Below are positions 35,436 through 43,722 of a stretch of DNA of 64,000 nt, piece after piece. This DNA is from Chitinophagaceae bacterium (lineage in GTDB: Bacteria > Bacteroidota > Bacteroidia > Chitinophagales > UBA10324). The notes beneath the pieces are model-generated. The model did no database searches and was not told the origin of the DNA. It saw only the letters and a program-made list of their open reading frames with translations. A program made the translations under genes and the position numbers. The stretch lies in contig JADKFU010000005.1 of the NCBI GenBank assembly GCA_016717285.1, positions 1,038,501 through 1,102,500 on the forward strand, in the 5' to 3' direction. Positions within the stretch are counted from its first letter, which is position 1. Each line of letters starts with the position of its first letter.

Positions 35436-36533
35436 ATGCCGAAACCTTACAGCCAGATCCGTGCAATGCTTGCCGTAACCAAAGCAAGTCTGCGAAGCAT
35501 TTTTCGCAGTCCGTCGGCTGTAGTTTTTTCTTTTGCGTTTCCGCTGATTTTTATTTTGGTATTTGGGTTTGTAGGAAACAATGGATTTAAGCTTGATGTT
35601 GGTGTTGAACAATCCTGTGATACAACCAGTGGACTCTATCATGCCATTGCAAAAAATCCTCAGTTCAGTCTAATCACCAATGAACCGGATCAGGAATTAC
35701 TTGCAGATCTGAACAAAGGCCGCATTGATGGGATCCTCAATCTACAGCCAAATACATCAGGCGATGGACCACTTGTTTTTATTCATGTTAAAACTTCCGC
35801 ATCATCGCGTAATGCGGCATTACTGATTAGTATGTTGCAATCAATGGTTGATAAAGGAACGCTCACCATGATGCATCCACAGACAATGCTCGCGGAAATC
35901 AAGGAAGAACCACAACCGGGAAGAGAGTATAAAGCCATTGATTTTATTTTACCGGGCATGCTCGGTTTTTCATTACTAAGCACCGGCGTGTTTGGAACTG
36001 CTTTTACCTTTCTGAGTCTCCGGCAGACATTGGTGATCAAACGTTTTTTTGCGACACCTATAAAAAGACCTTACATTATTATTGGAGAAGGATTAAGCAG
36101 GGTACTTTTTTCGCTCCTTACTTCATCCGTTATTCTGATCCTTGGATATTTCGCATTTGGTTTCACACTGGTTCACGGACTCACGACTTTTATTGATCTT
36201 TTAATTCTCTCTTTCATTGGGTTATTTATTTTTATGGGCTTCGGGTTCATAGTGTCGGGCATTGCGAAAAATGAATCTGCAGTGCCACCGATTGCCAACA
36301 TCATCACCTTACCACAATTTTTACTGGCGGGCACTTTTTTTTCTACAGATGCTTTTCCATCCTGGCTGCAACCCATTCCTAAAATCCTTCCACTCACGTA
36401 TTTGAATGATGCGATGCGCAAAGTTTCATTTGAAGGTGCAGGTTTATTGGATGTATGGAAAGACCTTGCTGCATTAGGCATATGCGGTTTGGTAGCTTAT
36501 GTTATTGCCGTGAAGGTGTTCAGGTGGGAGTGA
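35436..36533 (+). CDS. ABC-2-type exporter permease
   Basis: 365-residue membrane protein of the ABC2_membrane_3 kind. One TM near the N-terminus (about 27-45) is followed by a periplasmic domain (about 46-170). Five further TM helices (about 175-360) include a re-entrant segment with the conserved PQFLLAGTFFSTDAFPSWLQ region before the last pair. It forms the channel for the ATPase encoded upstream. It is separated from that gene by a repetitive leader, unusual for such a pair, so it may carry its own promoter or be affected by the repeat. Confidence 0.9.
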   Translation: MPKPYSQIRAMLAVTKASLRSIFRSPSAVVFSFAFPLIFILVFGFVGNNGFKLDVGVEQSCDTTSGLYHAIAKNPQFSLITNEPDQELLADLNKGRIDGILNLQPNTSGDGPLVFIHVKTSASSRNAALLISMLQSMVDKGTLTMMHPQTMLAEIKEEPQPGREYKAIDFILPGMLGFSLLSTGVFGTAFTFLSLRQTLVIKRFFATPIKRPYIIIGEGLSRVLFSLLTSSVILILGYFAFGFTLVHGLTTFIDLLILSFIGLFIFMGFGFIVSGIAKNESAVPPIANIITLPQFLLAGTFFSTDAFPSWLQPIPKILPLTYLNDAMRKVSFEGAGLLDVWKDLAALGICGLVAYVIAVKVFRWE

Positions 36534-36635
36534 TTTTTTTCATTCTTTACTTTATGAAATTGCTATTAACAACTGACGGATATCATTTTTTATAATTGCA
36601 AGTTGCCGTAATTATGCAGTCTTAAATCTCAGTCT

Positions 36636-37148
36636 ATGATATGGCTGATCGCGATATTCTCACTATTTCTTCTTCTACTTGCCTATCTTTTATTTGCTCC
36701 CTTCTTCCTTGATATTGACAGCAGAAAAGACTTGTGCATTGTAAGGTTTCATCGCCTTGCAAGCGGCAGGTTATTGGTATCGGACGGTTCATTGCAGCTT
36801 GAAATAAGTATTGCAGGTTGGAAGAAGCAAATTGATCTGCTGTTGGAAAGAAAACCCAAAATAAAAAAGGCATCAAAGAAAAAATCACAAAGAAAACAGT
36901 CAATGTTTTCTTTCAAAAAGATATTGTCGATCACAAGAAGTTTTAAAGTAAACAAGTGCCGGTTTTCGTTTGATTCCGGCAATATGCAGTTGAATGGCTA
37001 TTTATTTCCCGGCTTTTATTGGCTGAGCAGGAAAACAGGAAAATCTTTCAGCATCAATTTTCTTGGCGATACGGAATTGGTGCTACAAATAGAAAACAAT
37101 TTTGCCCGCATAGCATGGGCATATTTTCACAATCAATTCACAAAGTAA
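36636..37148 (+). CDS. Membrane-anchored protein resembling DUF2953/YtfI
   Basis: 170 residues: one N-terminal TM (about 3-22), then a soluble region with a short Lys-rich linker (IKKASKKKSQRKQ, about 77-89) and a beta-rich C-terminal part (FSFDSGNMQLNGYLFPGFYWL). The layout resembles YtfI (DUF2953) of Firmicutes. It is followed 13 bases later by a YtfJ/GerW-like gene, the same gene pair as in Bacillus. Similarity at residue level is weak by eye; the neighbour is the stronger argument. Role outside sporulation unknown. Confidence 0.55.
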   Translation: MIWLIAIFSLFLLLLAYLLFAPFFLDIDSRKDLCIVRFHRLASGRLLVSDGSLQLEISIAGWKKQIDLLLERKPKIKKASKKKSQRKQSMFSFKKILSITRSFKVNKCRFSFDSGNMQLNGYLFPGFYWLSRKTGKSFSINFLGDTELVLQIENNFARIAWAYFHNQFTK

Positions 37149-37160
37149 AAACTCAAAACA

Positions 37161-37541
37161 ATGAACAATCTAAATGAGATGCTCAGTGAAATGACCGGAT
37201 TTTTAAAATCAGAAGCAAAAACTGAAACCATCATTGGCCAGCAATTTAAATTAGGTGAATTTACCTGCGTTCCCGTAATGTCTGTCGGACTGGGATTCGG
37301 CGGCGGCGGCGGAGAAGGAAAAGGCAAAGCAAGGAGTTCAGAGGAAGGAGAAGGAACAGGTGCAGGTGGCGGCGCAGGATTGGGAATGGGACCGGTTGGG
37401 TTCCTGGTTACGAAAGGAAATGAAATTCAGTTTATTCCTACGCGCACTTCCAAAGGATTAACCGCGACGTTTGAAAAACTGCCTGATCTTCTGGAGAAAT
37501 TCCTGGATAAAAACAGGAAGAAAGAACCGGAAATGGCGTAG
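37161..37541 (+). CDS. GerW/YtfJ-family protein
   Basis: 126 residues, full length for the family. It starts with an amphipathic helix (NEMLSEMTGFLKSEA), then IGQQFKLGEFTCVPVMSVGLGFGGG, a Gly/Glu-rich flexible loop (about 50-75), and a GPVGFLVTKGNEIQFIP strand pair near the C-terminus. These are the standard marks of YtfJ/GerW, which in Bacillus is needed for spore germination but is widely present in non-spore-forming bacteria. Encoded directly after a DUF2953-like gene. Biochemical role in Bacteroidota unknown. Confidence 0.85.
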   Translation: MNNLNEMLSEMTGFLKSEAKTETIIGQQFKLGEFTCVPVMSVGLGFGGGGGEGKGKARSSEEGEGTGAGGGAGLGMGPVGFLVTKGNEIQFIPTRTSKGLTATFEKLPDLLEKFLDKNRKKEPEMA

Positions 37542-37580
37542 CGTTTTTTTGTGCCGCTTCTTGTAAATGATGTTTGGAAT

Positions 37581-37647
37581 TGTCGTTCTGAGCGCAGCGA
37601 AGAATCACAAAAAGTAAAGCAGATTTTTTACTGCGTTCAGAATGACA
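37581..37647. repeat. REP-like inverted repeat at convergent gene ends
   Basis: TGTCGTTCTGAGCGCAG (37581-37597) pairs with CTGCGTTCAGAATGACA (37631-37647), 15 of 17 positions. It lies between the YtfJ-like gene and the convergent cytochrome gene and could work as a bidirectional terminator. The CTGAGCGCAGCGAAG text is related to the core of the tandem arrays and the MITE. Confidence 0.75.
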
Positions 37648-37679
37648 AATCAGATATTTAGCTTTCCTAAATCAGTATC

Positions 37680-38426
37680 TTATTCATGCGGCCAGTCGGC
37701 TCCTTCATCAATCCATTTCTCAAGCGTAAGGATGTTTTCTTTGGGAAGCAGGTGTGCTTCAGCAGATTTCATGTCGGGTCTTTTACCGGAAACAATTTCT
37801 ATCAAAATGCTTTTGTTGCTATTGCCCGGAATGATGAAGGCTTCCATGCCGCTTTTCCCAAAATAGTTATCACGGATATCGGCGCGAAAACCGCCAAGTT
37901 GCTTCCTGGGTCCATGGCAAATGATACAATTCAGCTCTATAATAGGATAAACGTCTTTCCGGAAATCTATTTTGGTATGAGCAATCACTTCTGCAACCGG
38001 GGTGATTCCTGTACTACTATTGGACGGCAGTGCAGCATTGCACACTACTTTGCCTGAAGCATCTGTTACTGATCGGTAAGCTGCAAAAGCGAATGCAGTG
38101 AACAAAGCAATAATTGTGAAGACGGTTACAAGACCTGCGCGAACAGTAGACTTATGGTTCGTTGTTATTCCCAAAATTCTTCTTCCGATTACTGATGTTA
38201 ACCATTGCCAATGCAGTATCAGGTGAAGGAAGAGTACAACGAGCAAGCCAATGCTGAACCAGTAATGTATAACGCCATATTCATGACGGGCAAGTCCCCA
38301 AAGCATTCTTGTTTTATTTGTACCCGGAGGTAAAGGAAACCGGATGATAAAACCCGTAAGAATCATTGCCAGGAAAAGAAGGCCTGCAGTAAGATCAAGG
38401 ATGAGATTAATGATAGTTTTACTCAC
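37680..38426 (-). CDS. DUF4405 membrane domain fused to cytochrome c-like domain
   Basis: 248 residues. The N-terminal half (about 1-120) has three TM helices with His in WGLARHEYGVIHYW and HLILHW, the DUF4405/cytochrome b-like set of possible heme ligands. The C-terminal half is periplasmic and carries one heme c site, CIICH (about 165-169), preceded by DFRKDVYPIIELN as in planctomycete-type c domains. It ends in ILTLEKWIDEGADWP. It should move electrons within the inner membrane/periplasm. The start is GTG at 38426. No partner oxidoreductase is adjacent. Convergent with the YtfJ-like gene. Confidence 0.8.
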   Translation of the reverse strand: MSKTIINLILDLTAGLLFLAMILTGFIIRFPLPPGTNKTRMLWGLARHEYGVIHYWFSIGLLVVLFLHLILHWQWLTSVIGRRILGITTNHKSTVRAGLVTVFTIIALFTAFAFAAYRSVTDASGKVVCNAALPSNSSTGITPVAEVIAHTKIDFRKDVYPIIELNCIICHGPRKQLGGFRADIRDNYFGKSGMEAFIIPGNSNKSILIEIVSGKRPDMKSAEAHLLPKENILTLEKWIDEGADWPHE

Positions 38427-38699
38427 CTGCCAAAGCCGGAAAATTTGCTTTTCAGACTACTGTAAAGTTAGCTTGTTACAGTTGCATTTTCGAATTCATT
38501 ACAGATAATCTTTTTATTAAAGGAGACTTGATCAGCCTTTACAACTGCCACGCAGACGCTGATTATCGGAAGCATTTCTTGTAAAGCTGAGTGTGCGGAT
38601 GATCGGTTTATTGGTTCCTGCACTGATGAATCAGCATAAGAATAACAAATCAAATGTTTAGCTTTCGGGAATCATTCACTTCTCGAAAATTGTTACTGC

Positions 38700-40019
38700 A
38701 TGAAACGAATTGTACTTCTTCCATTGCTTTGTGTTTTTGCCTGCTGCTGTGAAGCACAAACGAACGGCTTTCTTTATGGCTTCAGCATTTTTTCTCAAAG
38801 TAATCCGCCCAACACTTACAAAGGTCTGGCAGAATACAATACTGCCACCAACGAACTGGCAACCTGGAGCCAATTCAGCGAACAATATTATGCCTTTGGT
38901 GATCATGCTATTGATCCGGTGCACAAAAGATATGTACAAGTAATTGGAGATTCTCTGAATATGTATTTAAAGGATATTGATTTCACTACCGGAGAAGTAT
39001 TAGGTGAATTGTTTACAGTGGATTCAGTGGGAAATGGCCAAACCGGTTCTGTAACAATTGGCGGAAACATCAACGGTACTTTTTACAATTGTGCTGATGC
39101 ACAAATTTATTTTATGCATTACAAGGCCCCCTGGGAAGATTCAACACATCTTGCAAAAGTGGATCCTGTTTCCTATGAAGTAACGGAGCTTGCAAAATTT
39201 CCAATCAGTTGGTGGAGCTTCGATAATGTGGTAACAGTAAATCACCAGCAGATTTACCTTGGTTATTACAATTACTATGCATCGTCGAGCGAGATTATTA
39301 CCTACGACATCAGCAGCAACACTGTTTCGTCAGCCACGCTGTCGCAGCCGGATTTTAACATCTCACAACTATCACTCACGTACAATTCAAATGATGGAAA
39401 TCTTTATGGAGTTGATTACGACCTTGATTCTTTTGCAAACAACAATTTTCTTGGCGACCTGCGCATTGTAAAGGTAGATCCGGAAACCGGAGCGTTCACT
39501 TACCTCACCACCGACTTTTTTGCGAATCTGATCGGTGCGAATATGGTGTTCAATCCACCCACCAACAAGCTTTATTTTATTGTTCAGCAAAGTAATCCCG
39601 GATATCCTGAAATGGCGATTTATGATCTTGGAACAAATACCGTTGCTATTCTTCCAATGGATAATCTTAATACTACCATCTTCAGCTCAGTAACGCTTGG
39701 TTCCGATTTGTATGCACTCAGTAAAGATTGCAATGTACCAACTGCTGTGGAAGAGACAGTCGTGGAAGATTGTGCCATCGCTTTACATCCGACGCTCACT
39801 TCAGGAATGCTGAGTGTGACTATGGATTGTGATATACATCAGTATACAGCATTGCGATTGGAAATTATTGATTTCCTGGGACGAACTTTGATCAGCCTGC
39901 CTGTTGACGGAAGTTCTTTGAATGCTTCCTCTTTTTTAAATGTAGCTGCACCTTATATCTATCGTTTTCGCGACGGAAATGAAACTGTTAAAACGGGAAA
40001 GGTGATATTTATTGAGTAG
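38700..40019 (+). CDS. Secreted beta-propeller-like protein with T9SS-type tail
   Basis: 439 residues with a signal peptide (MKRIVLLPLLCVFACC..., cleaved near CEAQ). The body (about 25-355) consists of repeated beta blades with YGVDYDLDS, LAKVDPVSYEV, IVKVDPETGAF and similar motifs, suggesting a six- or seven-bladed propeller. The last ~80 residues look like a T9SS sorting domain, but the usual YPNP is degenerate (ALHPTLTSGML). The IDFLGRTL and KTGKVIFIE end are canonical. Likely surface-displayed or released. No catalytic residues recognised. Confidence 0.75.
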   Translation: MKRIVLLPLLCVFACCCEAQTNGFLYGFSIFSQSNPPNTYKGLAEYNTATNELATWSQFSEQYYAFGDHAIDPVHKRYVQVIGDSLNMYLKDIDFTTGEVLGELFTVDSVGNGQTGSVTIGGNINGTFYNCADAQIYFMHYKAPWEDSTHLAKVDPVSYEVTELAKFPISWWSFDNVVTVNHQQIYLGYYNYYASSSEIITYDISSNTVSSATLSQPDFNISQLSLTYNSNDGNLYGVDYDLDSFANNNFLGDLRIVKVDPETGAFTYLTTDFFANLIGANMVFNPPTNKLYFIVQQSNPGYPEMAIYDLGTNTVAILPMDNLNTTIFSSVTLGSDLYALSKDCNVPTAVEETVVEDCAIALHPTLTSGMLSVTMDCDIHQYTALRLEIIDFLGRTLISLPVDGSSLNASSFLNVAAPYIYRFRDGNETVKTGKVIFIE

Positions 40020-40042
40020 GTAATTTTTTTTCAATAAGATAG

Positions 40043-40195
40043 GACCGTTCCAAAGTTTTTGACTTTTGAAAAGGTCTTGCTTCAAATTTATATCTGAATA
40101 AATAATTGAGATTTTACGAGCCCTAAAATTAGAAGTAGCGCTGATTTTGTTTTACTAACTTTTCCAAAGTGAAATAAACTTTGAAAAGGTCTTGC
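40043..40195. repeat. Paired hairpins with TTTGAAAAGGTCTTGC direct repeat
   Basis: The 16-mer TTTGAAAAGGTCTTGC occurs at 40065-40080 and 40180-40195. Each copy ends an imperfect hairpin (GACCGTTCCAAAG...CTTTTGAAAAGGTC; CTTTTCCAAAGT...ACTTTGAAAAGG). They lie between two convergent genes and could be bidirectional terminators. Confidence 0.65.
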
Positions 40196-40196
40196 C

Positions 40197-41660
40197 TTAT
40201 TGTTCCAGAATAGTCTTCTCCAAATCACTGATCACATTCATATAAAAAATGCCGGCATCATAAGGTGAAGGAAAAGGAGAAAAATATTTATGTACATCGC
40301 CGTCAGCCCAGAATTTGGTGCTCATATAATAAAAGTGATCGGAAGTTTGCAGCTTGCTCCACACTTTTAAAAGGTCTTCATTATCCGTTGCTTTTACGGC
40401 GTGTTCCAGTGCATAAATTTTTTCAAGTGCTTCCCGCTGTAATTCATTTTCATTCCAGGCAGAAAGATCGCGTTCTTCATCAGCCCAACTGGTGAATTCA
40501 GGTGCATCATATACATCACGCGGAGGATGATTGGAAATTACTTCTGAAGGAGAGCGGAAATAAAAATCAGGATGATCGAGAATCATTTCCGGAAGATTAT
40601 CGAGGAAATCGAAGATGCCTGTTTCTTTCCATTGATGTTCACCAAAGGTTTCATAATCCATAAACAGGTTGATGGTTTCCGCCTGTCCGGCATGGTCATG
40701 CAGCCACTTCGAAAATTTATCGGCAGTAAGCGGCCAGTCTTCCCAATTGTGATTGCTGAAACGGAAAGCGATGTCGTCACTCAAACGGTAATTTTTCAAC
40801 AACAATGAAAAATTTTCAACACCGGGTGCAGTATAAACCTGGTTAGGTGAGCGTGTTACAAGATAACGATCGGTGCCTTCGCACAACATGCCTTTGTAAC
40901 CAAGTGAAGCAACATGCGCAGCGAGATCGTTGTTAAAAATGAGTTCCGTATTCCTGAAGATGGCAGGTTCGAGATTGAAAAGCTTTTTTATTTTTTCACG
41001 GTGCATTTTCACCTGCCGGTCAAATTCATCTTTTGAATACAGGAAACTGAGTGAATGATAATAGGTTTCGTCGAGCATTTCTACATAACCTGTTGCAGCC
41101 AATGCCTGGAAAGAAAGAATCACATCGGGTCTGTACAATTCAAATTGCTCCAGGGCCACTCCGGAAATAGAGTAGGCCACTTTGAATCTTCCCTTGTGCC
41201 GCAAAAGCAATTCGAGAATTTTTGCGTTTGTCGGGAGGTAACATTTGTCTGCCACTTTATTCAGAATCTCTACGTTCATATCGTAGTTTTCATAGTAATG
41301 ATCATGACCGATCTGATCATAATTATAATTGCGAAGTCTGAATGGCTGGTGTACCTGGAAATAAAAACAAACGGAGGTTCCGGGCAGCTCATTCGCTTTT
41401 CTTGCAGGCGATAGGGTTATTAATTCAGCGGGAAGAATTGCTGAAGTAAGGTTTGCTGTTTTTTCTTCAACACTTTTAATTACACCGGATTCCCCGGTAT
41501 TGTTGCCGGTTGCCATGGAGTCAATAAATATATTTGCCAGGTTTTCATTCAATGCATACACCGGCACCGTGAAACCTGTAACGGGATCAAATACTTTTTC
41601 AACATCGCTTGCCTTTTCTTTGATTTTAAGTTTTTTCTTTTTCTTGCCTCGTTTCGACAT
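40197..41660 (-). CDS. GH57-family glycoside hydrolase (alpha-glucan acting)
   Basis: 487 residues. A Lys-rich N-terminal extension (about 1-20) and linker precede the (beta/alpha)7 barrel. GH57 motifs are visible: HQPFR (about 104), the nucleophile Glu in FRNTELIFN (about 236), and the acid/base Asp in MDYETFGEH (about 334). There is no signal peptide, so it acts in the cytoplasm on glycogen-like or other alpha-glucans (amylase, branching or 4-alpha-glucanotransferase type). It follows a GT4 gene by about 26 bases on the same strand, indicating an operon for alpha-glucan metabolism. Confidence 0.88.
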   Translation of the reverse strand: MSKRGKKKKKLKIKEKASDVEKVFDPVTGFTVPVYALNENLANIFIDSMATGNNTGESGVIKSVEEKTANLTSAILPAELITLSPARKANELPGTSVCFYFQVHQPFRLRNYNYDQIGHDHYYENYDMNVEILNKVADKCYLPTNAKILELLLRHKGRFKVAYSISGVALEQFELYRPDVILSFQALAATGYVEMLDETYYHSLSFLYSKDEFDRQVKMHREKIKKLFNLEPAIFRNTELIFNNDLAAHVASLGYKGMLCEGTDRYLVTRSPNQVYTAPGVENFSLLLKNYRLSDDIAFRFSNHNWEDWPLTADKFSKWLHDHAGQAETINLFMDYETFGEHQWKETGIFDFLDNLPEMILDHPDFYFRSPSEVISNHPPRDVYDAPEFTSWADEERDLSAWNENELQREALEKIYALEHAVKATDNEDLLKVWSKLQTSDHFYYMSTKFWADGDVHKYFSPFPSPYDAGIFYMNVISDLEKTILEQ

Positions 41661-41686
41661 AGTATCTGTAAATTAATAAGAACGCT

Positions 41687-42976
41687 TTATTCTACAACTT
41701 CCTTAGCTGACTCCACTAAATGTTTGTATGATTTCAACACTTCGCGTGCAGAATTATCCCAACTGATATTCTTAACATCGTTCGCTGTGAGCTTTATCAT
41801 GGTTTCGCGCAATCCTTTGTAATTACAAGCGGAATAGAGATAATTCGCGAACTTATCAGTATCCCAACAATCAGCTTTTAAAACATTATGGAGCACTTCA
41901 CTCACGCCTGATTGTTTTGAAATCACACAGGGAACATTAAACTGCGCGGCTTCCAACGCAGATAATCCAAATGGTTCAGAAACGGATGGCATAAAATAAG
42001 CGTCAGCGGAAGCAAGCAGCTCTGAAATTTTATCGCGTTTGATAAAGCCTGTAAATTCTACCTGCCGGTTAAGTCCGGCTTCGTTCACTTTTTCTTTCAA
42101 CCAATCTGACTGGTCACCATTTCCCGCAACGATAAATTTTGCCTCCTGCATTTTGCTGCAGAGTTTTATCATGGTTTCCAATAAGAACTCGGGTCCTTTC
42201 TGACGTGTGATGCGTCCGAGAAAAAGTATCCTTTTTTCATGGTCGGTTCTTGCTACTTTATAAGTGCTGTTATCTTCAATAGCATTGTAAACAGGAAAAA
42301 TCTTCTCTGCGGAAATTCCATAATGATTGATGATGGTTGATTTCGTGTATGCACTTACCGGCAAAACACGGTCTGCATTTAACATGCCCTGATGTTCGAT
42401 GTGATAAACAGGATTGCGCGCATCTGTATGCGCCCGATCTGTTTCAAGTGAATGAACATGCACCAACAAAGGCTTACCGGTTTTCTTCTTCAATTGAACA
42501 GCAGCAGGGAAAGTGATCCAGTCATGCGCATGGATCACATCAAAATCAATTTTCTTACTCAACTGATTGACCATTTCCGCATACGCGCGGACCTTGCGCA
42601 TGATGTCGGGTCCATAGGATTCCTGCTGATTGAATAATGCCTTCACTTCTTCACCCACCACATCATTGCCTGCATACGGTATGCGTAAGTCCGCATGATC
42701 CGGATTCAGCTCATCAATAAATTCAGCGGCGAGAAATTTCCGGAAGTCATCCACCACCATTTCACCCGTGGCCACATCATAATCAAAATGATTGAGACCG
42801 ATGAGGTTTACCCTTTTCATTTTGAAGTGGAGATCACTTTTTGGAAGGATGATTTTAATTTCTACAAAATTGGCGAGTGCTTTCGCTAATCCGTAGCATG
42901 CAGGGCCAAGTCCACCGGTTAGAATTGGTGGAAATTCCCATCCCAACATCAACACCCTTATTCTGTTATAATCCAT
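41687..42976 (-). CDS. GT4/GT5-like glycosyltransferase (glycogen synthase-like)
   Basis: 429 residues, GT-B fold. The N-terminus (VLMLGWEFPPILTGGLGPACYGLAKAL, shown in part) carries the GG(L)G loop of starch and glycogen synthases. HAHDWITFPAA (about 145) and VSEPFGLSALEA (about 335) supply the donor-site residues. It most likely elongates an alpha-glucan with a nucleotide sugar donor. It shares an operon with the GH57 enzyme, a pairing often seen in Bacteroidota alpha-glucan loci. Cytoplasmic. Confidence 0.85.
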   Translation of the reverse strand: MDYNRIRVLMLGWEFPPILTGGLGPACYGLAKALANFVEIKIILPKSDLHFKMKRVNLIGLNHFDYDVATGEMVVDDFRKFLAAEFIDELNPDHADLRIPYAGNDVVGEEVKALFNQQESYGPDIMRKVRAYAEMVNQLSKKIDFDVIHAHDWITFPAAVQLKKKTGKPLLVHVHSLETDRAHTDARNPVYHIEHQGMLNADRVLPVSAYTKSTIINHYGISAEKIFPVYNAIEDNSTYKVARTDHEKRILFLGRITRQKGPEFLLETMIKLCSKMQEAKFIVAGNGDQSDWLKEKVNEAGLNRQVEFTGFIKRDKISELLASADAYFMPSVSEPFGLSALEAAQFNVPCVISKQSGVSEVLHNVLKADCWDTDKFANYLYSACNYKGLRETMIKLTANDVKNISWDNSAREVLKSYKHLVESAKEVVE

Positions 42977-43042
42977 TCTTTATGTACGATGATTCCTTTA
43001 TTTCATAAAACCGGTCATTCCATTTAGGCCGGACGCAGCACA

Positions 43043-43321
43043 TTATTTACTGCTGCCTGCGCTATTTGCATGCAACGTTTTCTGGAGCTCATCAAGTTTT
43101 TTCTGAACCGTTTTCAATTGTGAATTTTTGATCCAGACTTTCCGGGTTTCCAGCAACCAGCCTCCGGCAAATCCAACCACAAAAATTACGATGGTAACCA
43201 GTGACATCGAGCCTTCAAATTTCCAGAACAGAAAGTGAAGTGACACCGTGGCAATATTTTGTATGGCGAAAATCAGCGCGATCACCAGTAAGATGATCGT
43301 AACAATGTAAATCCTGTTCAT
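43043..43321 (-). CDS. LapA-like (DUF1049) small membrane protein
   Basis: 92 residues with two TM helices (about 4-22 and 38-56), the first ending in the family motif AIQNIATVSLHFLFW, then a cytoplasmic coiled-coil tail (about 62-85, LKTVQKKLDELQKTL). This matches the LapA/DUF1049 layout, which in Escherichia coli helps control LPS amount through YciM/LapB. No lapB gene is adjacent. It ends the cluster before the first palindromic array. Confidence 0.8.
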   Translation of the reverse strand: MNRIYIVTIILLVIALIFAIQNIATVSLHFLFWKFEGSMSLVTIVIFVVGFAGGWLLETRKVWIKNSQLKTVQKKLDELQKTLHANSAGSSK

Positions 43322-43376
43322 GAGAATTTATTTTTGGAAGGGGCGAAAGTTAGGAAGAAAATCGGCTTCTGAAATT

Positions 43377-43716
43377 CAGTCACTGAGTGCAGCCAAAAAA
43401 ATTCGGTCACTGAGCGCAGCCGAAGTGCCCGAATTTTGGAAGTTGATTGATCGCGTATTTTTTTGCGCCCTTCGGCTACGCTCAGGAAGCAAAAAATTCG
43501 GTCACTGAGCGCAGCCGAAGTGCCCGAATTTTGGAAGTCGATTGATCGTGTATTTTTTTGCGCCCTTCGGCTACGCTGAGGGAGCAAAAAAGTCCCGGCT
43601 GCTGTATGAAGTCAAAAAAAATCGGTCACTGAGCGCAGCCGAAGTGCCCGAATTTTGAAGTAGACTGATCGCGTATTTTTTTGCGCCCTTCGGCTACGCT
43701 CAGGGAGCAAAAAAAT
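43377..43716. repeat. Tandem array 1 of ~96-bp palindromic units
   Basis: Units start with ATTCGGTCACTGAGCGCAGC at about 43401, 43497 and (after a ~28-base insertion) 43621. Each carries TGAGCGCAGCCGAAG and, about 45 bases on, its inverted partner CTTCGGCTACGCTCA, then GGGAGCAAAAAA. It fills the gap between the LapA-like gene and the large T9SS cargo gene. Any open frame in it is a product of the repeat. Confidence 0.9.
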
Positions 43717-43722
43717 CCTGAT

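Noticed and set aside
43318..43587. Frames inside the palindromic arrays (also 46200-46574, 46285-46590 and 49352-49552)
   Set aside because: They exist on both strands because the repeat lacks stops; the translations are multiples of the repeat (RSRRAQK, GTSAALSDR).
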